Source of the DNA: an uncultured Blautia sp.
GTDB lineage: Bacteria > Bacillota > Clostridia > Lachnospirales > Lachnospiraceae
Reading direction: 5' to 3'
DNA length: 64,000 bases
Assembly: GCA_900539525.1 (NCBI GenBank)
Contig: UQCM01000010.1
Coordinates: forward strand, 1-64,000
Shown: positions 14,463-21,083 of the stretch, one piece after another
Layout: every line of letters begins with the position of its first letter
How positions within the stretch are numbered: position 1 is the first letter of the stretch
Notes under the pieces: generated by a model
Databases searched by the model: none
Seen by the model: only the letters and a program-made list of their open reading frames with translations
Told to the model about the DNA's origin: nothing
Translations under genes and position numbers: made by a program

Positions 14463-16496
14463 TTACCCCAGCATTTCTATAAAATCTTCTTCTGAAATAA
14501 TCGGTATCCCCAGCTCTTTTGCTTTCTTGTTTTTCGATGATGTGGATGCCGTATCATTATTGATCAGGTAGTTCGTCTTCGAGGTGACAGAGCCTGTTAC
14601 CTTTCCGCCCTTCTCCTCGATCAGTGCCTTCAGCTCGTTTCTGTTGGCATAGTGATGTACGCTTCCTGTGATTACGAAGTTTACACCTGCAAAGATCTGT
14701 GCAGATGCATCCGTCTGCGGGATTTCGATCTCCAGCTCGCCAAGCAGCCGGTCGAGCATGGCAGATTTCTTTTCTGATGCAAAGTAATCTGCGATGGCTT
14801 TTCCGATGACAGGTCCGATTCCGTCGATCGCAGCGAGTGTCTCTGCATCTGCGCTGCGCATCCTTTCCAGATCGTAGTCGAAGGCTTTGCAGAGCATTTT
14901 TGCATTTGCCACACCGACATTCGGGATTCCGAGTCCGTACAGCAGCCTTGGCTGTGTCGTTTTTCGTGCCGATCGGATACCGGCTGCCAGGTTTTCGTAG
15001 GATTTTTCACCAAAGCCCTCCATCGCCACGATTTCCTCCCGGTATCTGTCCAGCTCGAAGATATCCGCAAATTCCCGGATGAAGCCTCTGGCAATGAATT
15101 TTTCCAGTGTCGCCTCCGACAGCCCGTCGATATTCAGTGCATTCCGGCTGACCAGAAGCGTGAAGGATTTGATCTTCTTTGCCTGGCACTCCTCATTGGT
15201 ACAGCAGAGCGTCTCCGCGTCATTCATTTTGCGGATCCTCGTAGTGCCGCCGCACACCGGACAGGCTGCCGGGATCTCGACCGTTCCGCTTCTTGTCAGG
15301 TTTTCCGCAATCTGGGGAATGATCATGTTTGCCTTATATACCTGGATCTCATCTCCGATGCCAAGCTTTAAAGCCTTCAGGATGCTGAGATTATGGACGC
15401 TGGCACGGCTGACCGTGGTCCCTTCCAGCTCTACCGGCTCGAAGATCGCCACCGGATTGATCAGCCCCGTCCTGGACGGACTCCACTCGATTTCCAGCAG
15501 GTGAGTATTCCTGATCTCGTCCTTCCATTTGAATGCGAAGGAATCTCTCGGGAACTTTGCTGTATTTCCCAGAGACTGTCCATAGGCAATGTCGTCATAG
15601 ACCACCACCAGACCGTCCGACGGGATATCGTATTCTCCGATCCTCTGGGCGAACCACTCTACCGTCTCAGGAACCTCTGCGGCCGTTACCATTTTATGCT
15701 CTACGACCTGAAAGCCCTGCCTTTCCAGCCACGCAAACTGCTGCGCTCTGGAGTTTGCGAAGTCTACATCCTCTGCTCTTACCAGCGAAAATGCAAAAAA
15801 CTGCACATGTCGTTTCGCTGTGATCTCATTATTGAGCTGGCGGACCGAGCCGCTGCACAGGTTTCTCGGATTTTTGTATTTTGCATCTACATCGTCGATT
15901 TCTTCATTGATCTTCATGAAATCGTGATAGGAGATCACGGCCTCTCCTCTCAGGATCAGCTCGCCTGTGTAGGGAATCGTGAGAGGAAGATTGTCAAATA
16001 CGCGGGCATTGTTTGTGATCACTTCCCCGACCTCTCCGTTTCCTCTGGTGACTGCCTTTACCAGTGCTCCGTCCCGGTAGGTCAGCACCACGGTCAGACC
16101 GTCCAGCTTCCAGGACATCAGTACTTTCCGGTCTCCCACGAACGCCTGCAGCACACCTACATCCTTTGTCTTGTCGAGAGACAGCATTGGACGCTCGTGC
16201 TTCTCCTTTGGCAGTTCATCCACGGATTCATAGCCCACCGACACCGTCGGGCTTCCCGCCAGAACGATCCCTGTCTCCTTTTCCAGGGCGGCCAGTTCAT
16301 CATACAGCTGATCATATTCATAGTTGCTCATGATCTCCCGGTTCTCTTGATAGTAAGCCCTTCCCGCTTTCGTCAATATCTCTGTCAGTTCTTTTATTCT
16401 TTTCAGCTTTGTGTCAGATTCCGGGGTTGTTTCGGTGCTATGGTTTATTTCGGGTTTTTGGTTTGTTTCGGGTTTTATCTTTGTTTCACTTTTCAT
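14463..16496 (-). CDS. ligA: NAD-dependent DNA ligase
   Basis: LigA seals nicks in replication and repair using NAD. The 677-residue protein shows the Ia domain (RAYYQENREIMSNYEYDQLYDEL near 48), the adenylation motif WKLDG with catalytic Lys, TRGNGEVGE, an OB fold, a four-Cys zinc finger (CPVCGG ... CCTNEEC), HhH repeats and a C-terminal BRCT domain (about 600-677). ATG 16496 follows GGAGG at 5 bases and is preferred to the frame beginning at 16538. About 35 N-terminal residues (KSETKIKPETNQKPE...) are a polar low-complexity extension. The usual GD.GEDVT segment reads GEVGEVIT, a slight divergence. It heads an operon with the cardiolipin synthase gene. Confidence 0.95.
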   Translation of the reverse strand: MKSETKIKPETNQKPEINHSTETTPESDTKLKRIKELTEILTKAGRAYYQENREIMSNYEYDQLYDELAALEKETGIVLAGSPTVSVGYESVDELPKEKHERPMLSLDKTKDVGVLQAFVGDRKVLMSWKLDGLTVVLTYRDGALVKAVTRGNGEVGEVITNNARVFDNLPLTIPYTGELILRGEAVISYHDFMKINEEIDDVDAKYKNPRNLCSGSVRQLNNEITAKRHVQFFAFSLVRAEDVDFANSRAQQFAWLERQGFQVVEHKMVTAAEVPETVEWFAQRIGEYDIPSDGLVVVYDDIAYGQSLGNTAKFPRDSFAFKWKDEIRNTHLLEIEWSPSRTGLINPVAIFEPVELEGTTVSRASVHNLSILKALKLGIGDEIQVYKANMIIPQIAENLTRSGTVEIPAACPVCGGTTRIRKMNDAETLCCTNEECQAKKIKSFTLLVSRNALNIDGLSEATLEKFIARGFIREFADIFELDRYREEIVAMEGFGEKSYENLAAGIRSARKTTQPRLLYGLGIPNVGVANAKMLCKAFDYDLERMRSADAETLAAIDGIGPVIGKAIADYFASEKKSAMLDRLLGELEIEIPQTDASAQIFAGVNFVITGSVHHYANRNELKALIEEKGGKVTGSVTSKTNYLINNDTASTSSKNKKAKELGIPIISEEDFIEMLG

Positions 16497-16662
16497 ATTC
16501 TCCTCCACATGGACTGTCTCCTTCCCTCGGTTCAGCACGCCCTGTGACTGATGCGAGAGTATCTAACCGGGGAGTTTTCGCATGCTCAGTCCTCAAATCT
16601 TTACACAGTTCATACAAGACTGACTCACTCTGGTTCTTCTGTATGCACTCCGTAAAGTTCTC

Positions 16663-17454
16663 TCAGCGGCTGCTGCGCGGGTGTCCCGCCGGGGAGCTTT
16701 TGGAATCCTTCAACATATCGTATAATTCCTCAATCTCCCCGTCAGTCAGCTTCCGGCATGCTCCCGGTCTCAGGTTTCCCAGGAAAATATTCATGATCCG
16801 TACCCGCTTCAGACTCACTACACTGCAACCGCAGTATTCACACATTCGCCGGATCTGGCGGTTCAGCCCCTGTGTCAGTATGATACGGAAGGTATATTTT
16901 CCTGTTTTTTCCACCCGGCATGGGCGTGTCTTCTGATCCAGTACAGGTATCCCCCCTGCCGCCATCTTCTGTACAAATTCCTGCGTCACAGGTTTGTCTA
17001 CCTTCACCAGATACTCTTTTTCATGATAGTTTCCCGCACGCATGATTTTATTCAGTATATCACCGTTATTTGTCATCAGGAGCAGCCCTTCGGAGTCCTT
17101 ATCCAGACGCCCGATAGAAAATACTCTTCTGGGATAATCCAGCATCTCCTCCACCGTCCGGTCGCCCCAGCGCTTATCTGTCGTACATACCACGCCTACC
17201 GGCTTGTTCACTGCCAGCAGGATCATCTCCTCCTCGCGGGAGCAGGGACGCCCGTCCACCAGGATCTTATCCTTCGGACGGATCTTACAGCCCATGGATG
17301 CCGTCTGCCCGTTTACCTGCACACGCCCCGCCTCGATCAGACGGTCTGCCTCTCTTCTGGAACAGACTCCCGCTTCACTCAGGTATTTATTCAGCCGCAC
17401 TTCCAGACGCTGATCTCTTTTATCAAATTCCTGCTGCATCCTGTTCTTTGCCAT
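16663..17454 (-). CDS. rluF: 23S rRNA pseudouridine synthase, RluF/RsuA family
   Basis: This 263-residue enzyme isomerises uridine in 23S rRNA. An S4 RNA-binding domain (about 15-75: VRLNKYLSEAGVCSRREADRLI) precedes the catalytic domain with GRLDKDSEGLLLMTN, where the Asp of GRLD is the nucleophile. The segment LNRQIRRMCEYCGCSVVSLKRVRIMNI is typical of RluF (U2604 or U2605) rather than RluB. GGAGATAAGAA precedes the ATG. The C-terminal tail (DSKSSPAGHPRSSR) is basic and probably disordered. Confidence 0.88.
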   Translation of the reverse strand: MAKNRMQQEFDKRDQRLEVRLNKYLSEAGVCSRREADRLIEAGRVQVNGQTASMGCKIRPKDKILVDGRPCSREEEMILLAVNKPVGVVCTTDKRWGDRTVEEMLDYPRRVFSIGRLDKDSEGLLLMTNNGDILNKIMRAGNYHEKEYLVKVDKPVTQEFVQKMAAGGIPVLDQKTRPCRVEKTGKYTFRIILTQGLNRQIRRMCEYCGCSVVSLKRVRIMNIFLGNLRPGACRKLTDGEIEELYDMLKDSKSSPAGHPRSSR

Positions 17455-17493
17455 TTCTTATCTCCACATTTTACAACCCCGGACTTCCTGATC

Positions 17494-17540
17494 CGGTTTG
17501 GTTTGCATAGGTTGGTTTGCATAAGTTTGGTTTGCATAGC
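17494..17540. repeat. Short tandem repeat upstream of the pseudouridine synthase gene
   Basis: GGTTTGCATA occurs three times in direct repeat with a period of 16-17 bases (unit TTGGTTTGCATAGG). It lies 40-85 bases before the rluF start on the minus strand, where it might overlap the promoter. Its regulatory role is unknown. The gap 17455-17947 otherwise holds a terminator and a gene remnant. Confidence 0.55.
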
Positions 17541-17632
17541 TCATAGTATACACATTTTTTTCCGATTATACAAGCATATTACGCAGCAGTTCTTTCGAGT
17601 GTTTTTTGCCGGTTGCTTTTCACTCCGTTTTA

Positions 17633-17680
17633 ACAAAAAGAGCTGTATGGATAAACATTTTCTTTTCCATACAGCTCTAT
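17633..17680 (-). terminator. Rho-independent terminator
   Basis: On the minus strand AGAGCTGTATGGA pairs with TCCATACAGCTCT over a 14-base loop and runs into TTTTTG. It ends transcription of the helical-protein gene and the fragment at 17701-17877. Confidence 0.75.
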
Positions 17681-17700
17681 AGTCAGTATTTTATTCTTTA

Positions 17701-17877
17701 TTAAAGCAATCTTAAGAGCTGTACAAGCTCCCGTTTTTCCATAAATTCGATCAATTCCACTTCTTCTGTTATTTCCCTTGCGGATACTGGAACACGGACA
17801 GGACGGTCTTTGGCAGATGCTTCAATCGCATCAACAAACATCTCAGCCTGTTTTTGACCGGATATGATAAAAATTCG
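17701..17877 (-). pseudogene. Gene fragment or small ORF of unknown function
   Basis: The minus-strand frame reads IIS-GQKQAEMFVDAIEAS then AKDRPVRVPVS and ends EFMEKRELVQLLRLL before a TAA. Composition is that of a real folded protein. The frame opens just after a TGA with no start codon; an internal ATG at 17841 would give 46 residues but has a poor ribosome site. It is probably the C-terminal remnant of a decayed gene. The family was not recognised. Confidence 0.4.
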
Positions 17878-17947
17878 TCACCTCTTTACCCTTGTTCATC
17901 TGTATGCCCGGCTTTTCTGCATTAATAACTACAATCCAGTGCGTGAT

Positions 17948-18385
17948 TTATATATGATAGGATCCGAGAATATTGATGTTTTCGCGCTCAAATGCCATGA
18001 ATTCTTCTGCCAGTTCACAGGATACGCTGCCTGTCACTCTGTTTCTGCTCAGAATATCCTCTATACTTTCCAGACGCCTGATCTCCTCTTTCTTTATCAT
18101 CTGTGCCACATGTTCCGTGCTTACATTCAGTGCCGTTTCTGCCTGAATGGCCGCCCACCGCTTCGCCCGGTCCAGTATACCGACAGGCTGCACGATGACT
18201 CCTTCAGCAAGAAGGCTGTCCGCCGCCTTCTCCCCCAGTCTGGAATACCTGGCTGCCTGTCTGTTCAGATCATAAGCCAGCTCCTCATCATATACCTTTC
18301 CGATCATGCTGTGAATATCCAGCAGTGCTGTTCTGCTGCCCCTGTAGATTTCCTCCAATACTTTCTGTTCTGTACAGGATAACAT
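17948..18385 (-). CDS. Hypothetical all-helical protein
   Basis: This 145-residue protein is not assigned to a named family. It is predicted to be almost wholly helical, with long amphipathic runs (IHSMIGKVYDEELAYDLNRQ, EHVAQMIKKEEIRRLESI), and ends EEFMAFERENINILGSYHI. The pattern recalls small ferritin-like or coat-associated four-helix bundles of Firmicutes, but no metal-ligand motif is evident. AGGAGG sits 6 bases before ATG 18385 and abuts the ATG at 18391, so 18385 is chosen. No signal peptide or membrane segment is present. Confidence 0.65.
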   Translation of the reverse strand: MLSCTEQKVLEEIYRGSRTALLDIHSMIGKVYDEELAYDLNRQAARYSRLGEKAADSLLAEGVIVQPVGILDRAKRWAAIQAETALNVSTEHVAQMIKKEEIRRLESIEDILSRNRVTGSVSCELAEEFMAFERENINILGSYHI

Positions 18386-18444
18386 ACACATCCTCCTTCA
18401 TTCAATATACTCTGTTCTCCAGGGCCTGAACCGCTGCACACCTC

Positions 18445-18599
18445 GTTACTGTTCACTCCGTGACCAGTAACACGCTTCGCGATGCACAGATATGATGCAT
18501 TCTGCATCATATCGCGCTGCTACTCTCGGGTTTTCTGTGACTTTCGCTACGCTACACTCACAGAAAACACCTCGAAATGGCTGACGTGTGAATAGTAAC
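18445..18599. mobile_element. Palindromic repeat family A, full-length copy
   Basis: The element is bounded by GTTACTGTTCAC and GTGTGAATAGTAAC as terminal inverted repeats. Inside are three nested hairpins: GTTACTG...CAGTAAC (18445-18471), GATATGATGCA-TTC-TGCATCATATC, and GTTTTCTGTGA...TCACAGAAAAC. It fills much of the gap between the helical-protein gene and the rimP promoter. Partial copies are at 4918, 48619 and 60379. Confidence 0.75.
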
Positions 18600-18634
18600 T
18601 ATAAATCTACTCTGAGCAGTTAACAAAAAAGTTC

Positions 18635-18663
18635 TTGCATTATATAGAAGAAAGTGATATAGT
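18635..18663 (+). promoter_or_regulatory. Promoter of the rimP-nusA-infB operon
   Basis: TTGCAT and TATAGT are 17 bases apart, with an AT-rich surround. The leader to rimP is about 145 bases. Confidence 0.65.
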
Positions 18664-18691
18664 TGATACGATGATTATATGTTACTAGAGT

Positions 18692-18721
18692 ATGAGTGGA
18701 CGCAAGTCCACTCATATTTTT
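18692..18721 (+). promoter_or_regulatory. Leader hairpin with T-run ahead of rimP
   Basis: ATGAGTGGAC-GCAA-GTCCACTCAT is a perfect 10-base-pair stem followed by ATTTTTG. It lies about 25 bases after the predicted start of transcription. It resembles an intrinsic terminator, so the operon may be attenuated. No alternative antiterminator was identified by eye. Confidence 0.5.
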
Positions 18722-18815
18722 GTAGAAAAGCAGGTTTCCGGTCCAGAGCGGACAGGAACCGGGCAGTGACAGAGGATAAACGGTCACTGCATCGATCAGA
18801 GAGAGGGTGATAGGA

Positions 18816-19283
18816 ATGTCAAAGAGAGAGACTTATGAGCAGAAAACAGAAGCACTTCTAATACCGCTTATGGAGGCACATGGCTTCGAACTGGTGGATG
18901 TGGAGTACGTAAAAGAAGGTGGAAACTGGTATCTCAGGGCTTACATTGACAAGCCGGGAGGAATCGCTGTAGATGACTGTGAAGTAATCAGCCGGGCACT
19001 CAGCGATCAGCTGGATGAGGAGGATTTTATTGAAGAGTCCTATATCCTGGAGGTCAGTTCACCGGGACTTGGCAGACCGCTGAAGAAAGAAAAGGATTTT
19101 GCCAGAAGTATCGGACAGGAAGTGGAGCTGCGTACGTACCGTGCAGTCAACCGCCAGAAGGAATTTACAGGTATTCTCAGTGCCTATGATAAGGAGAGCA
19201 TCACCCTGGAGCTGGAAAATGAAGAAACGCTGGTTTTTGACAGAGCAGATGTGGCACTGGTAAGGCTGGCATTCGATTTTTAA
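18816..19283 (+). CDS. rimP: Ribosome maturation factor RimP
   Basis: RimP assists 30S subunit assembly. The 155-residue protein has the N-terminal alpha-beta domain (HGFELVDVEYVKEGGNWYLRAYIDKPGG) and the signature ILEVSSPGLGRPLK, then a C-terminal SH3-like domain. The ATG at 18816 has AGAGAGGG 9 bases upstream; an in-frame GTG at 18807 abuts that site and is less likely. It is first in the classic rimP-nusA-ylxR-ylxQ-infB order, 31 bases ahead of nusA. Confidence 0.95.
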   Translation: MSKRETYEQKTEALLIPLMEAHGFELVDVEYVKEGGNWYLRAYIDKPGGIAVDDCEVISRALSDQLDEEDFIEESYILEVSSPGLGRPLKKEKDFARSIGQEVELRTYRAVNRQKEFTGILSAYDKESITLELENEETLVFDRADVALVRLAFDF

Positions 19284-19314
19284 TACAGAGATAGAACAGG
19301 AGGAGATTTGAATC

Positions 19315-20466
19315 ATGAATAACGAGTTGTTGGAAGCATTAAACATTCTGGAGAAGGAAAAGGATATCAGTAAAGATATCATGCTGGAAGCCATCGAACA
19401 GTCTCTGATTCAGGCATGCAAGAACCACTTCGGAAAAGCGGACAACGTAAAGGTGTTTATTGACCCGGAAACCTGTGAATTCAGTGTGCATGCGGAGAAA
19501 ACCGTTGTAGAGAAGGTAGAGGATGAAGTCATGGAGATCAGTCTGGCAAATGCGAAGCTGATCGATTCCAAATATGATCTTGGCGATATCGTAAATGTTG
19601 AGATCAAATCCAGGGAATTCGGACGTATCGCTACCCAGAATGCCAAGAATGTGATTCTCCAGAAGATCCGTGAGGAAGAGAGAAAGGTTCTCTATAATCA
19701 GTATTACAGCAAGGAAAAAGATGTCGTTACCGGTATTGTTCAGAGATATATCGGGAAAAATGTAAGTATTAATTTAGGAAAAGTCGATGCCATATTAAAT
19801 GAAAATGAGATGGTAAAGGGTGAAGTGTTCCGGCCGACAGAGCGAATCAAGGTGTATGTTGTAGAAGTAAAGGATACATCAAAGGGCCCGAAGATCCTGG
19901 TATCGAGGACTCATCCGGAGCTGGTGAAGCGTCTCTTTGAATCTGAGGTTACCGAGGTGAAGGATGGAACCGTGGAGATTAAGTGTATTGCACGTGAAGC
20001 GGGAAGCAGAACGAAGATCGCTGTATGGTCAAACAACCCGGATGTTGACCCGGTAGGAGCCTGTGTCGGAATGAACGGTGCCAGAGTTAATACGATTGTA
20101 GAAGAGCTTCGCGGTGAGAAGATCGACATCATTAACTGGAGTGAGAATTCCGCAATTCTGATCGAAAATGCATTGAGCCCTGCAAAGGTGATCTCTGTGA
20201 TTGCAGATGATGATGAGAAGACAGCGAAGGTCGTTGTTCCGGATTATCAGCTTTCTCTCGCGATCGGAAAAGAAGGACAGAATGCAAGGCTGGCAGCAAG
20301 ACTGACAGGGTTTAAGATCGACATTAAGAGCGAGACACAGGCAAGAGAGTCAGGAGACTTTGATGATTATTATATGGAGGATGATTATGAGGACGGATAT
20401 GAAGATGAATACGAGGAAGAATATCCGGTAATGGAGGAAGCATCCGCCGAAGATCAGCAGGTGTGA
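19315..20466 (+). CDS. nusA: Transcription termination/antitermination factor NusA
   Basis: NusA binds RNA polymerase and modulates pausing and termination. The 383-residue protein has the N-terminal polymerase-binding domain, an S1 domain (about 135-200), and two KH domains (KILVSRTHPELVKRLFESEV, then DDEKTAKVVVPDYQLSLAIGKEGQNARLA). This is the short Firmicute form without C-terminal acidic repeats. Instead it ends in a Tyr- and Glu-rich acidic tail of about 35 residues (DDYYMEDDYEDGYEDEY). AGGAGG lies upstream of the ATG. ylxR follows after 4 bases. Confidence 0.97.
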   Translation: MNNELLEALNILEKEKDISKDIMLEAIEQSLIQACKNHFGKADNVKVFIDPETCEFSVHAEKTVVEKVEDEVMEISLANAKLIDSKYDLGDIVNVEIKSREFGRIATQNAKNVILQKIREEERKVLYNQYYSKEKDVVTGIVQRYIGKNVSINLGKVDAILNENEMVKGEVFRPTERIKVYVVEVKDTSKGPKILVSRTHPELVKRLFESEVTEVKDGTVEIKCIAREAGSRTKIAVWSNNPDVDPVGACVGMNGARVNTIVEELRGEKIDIINWSENSAILIENALSPAKVISVIADDDEKTAKVVVPDYQLSLAIGKEGQNARLAARLTGFKIDIKSETQARESGDFDDYYMEDDYEDGYEDEYEEEYPVMEEASAEDQQV

Positions 20467-20470
20467 CTGT

Positions 20471-20749
20471 ATGGGCCAGGTAAGAAAGATTCCGATGCGC
20501 AAATGTATCGGTTGTCAGGAAATGAAACAAAAAAAAGAAATGATGCGTATTCTAAAAACCACTGAAAATGAGATCGTCCTGGATACGACAGGCAAGAAAA
20601 ACGGAAGAGGCGCATACATTTGTTTTTCAAAGGAGTGCTTTGAAAAAGCAGTAAAAAGCAGGGCTCTGGAGCGTTCATTAAAAATGAACATTCCGCAGGA
20701 GATTTATGAGAGCCTGAAAAAGGAGATTGATGTCATTGAGTCAGAATAA
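20471..20749 (+). CDS. ylxR: YlxR family RNA-binding protein (RNase P modulator RnpM)
   Basis: This 92-residue protein of the DUF448 family has the N-terminal motif PMRKCIGCQEMKQKKEM and NGRGAYICFSKECFEKAVK. Family members bind RNA, and the Bacillus homologue was recently linked to RNase P. It sits between nusA and a L7Ae-like gene, the standard place. Its 3' end overlaps the next gene by 20 bases. Confidence 0.93.
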   Translation: MGQVRKIPMRKCIGCQEMKQKKEMMRILKTTENEIVLDTTGKKNGRGAYICFSKECFEKAVKSRALERSLKMNIPQEIYESLKKEIDVIESE

Positions 20750-21083
20750 GGTGTTATCTCTGGTCGGGCTGGCGACAAAGGCAGGCAGAACCGTAAGCGG
20801 GGAATTTTCTACAGAAAAAGCAGTGAAGTCCGGTCAGGCAAGCCTTGTTATCGTTTCAGAGGAAGCCTCCGATAATACAAAAAAGAAGTTTCACAATATG
20901 TGTACGTATTACAAGGTACCGATTTATTTTTTCGGGACGAAGGTTGAACTGGGAAATGCGATGGGAAAGGAATTTCGGGCATCGATGGCTGTTTTGGATG
21001 AGGGACTTGGAAATGCACTGAAAAAACAGCTGGATGCAGAACAGAACGGAGGTAGTCAGAATGTCAAAAATCAGAGTTCATGA
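20730..21083 (+). CDS. ylxQ: L7Ae/L30e-like ribosomal-associated protein (YlxQ)
   Basis: This protein of about 117 residues has the L7Ae kink-turn-binding fold (KVLSLVGLATKAGRTVSGE, then KSGQASLVIVSEEASDNTKKKF). AGGAG lies 4 bases before ATG 20730; an in-frame TTG precedes it. It overlaps ylxR at its start and infB at its end by 23 bases, so the three are translationally coupled. The C-terminus is polar and overlaps the infB ribosome site. Confidence 0.92.
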   Translation: MSLSQNKVLSLVGLATKAGRTVSGEFSTEKAVKSGQASLVIVSEEASDNTKKKFHNMCTYYKVPIYFFGTKVELGNAMGKEFRASMAVLDEGLGNALKKQLDAEQNGGSQNVKNQSS

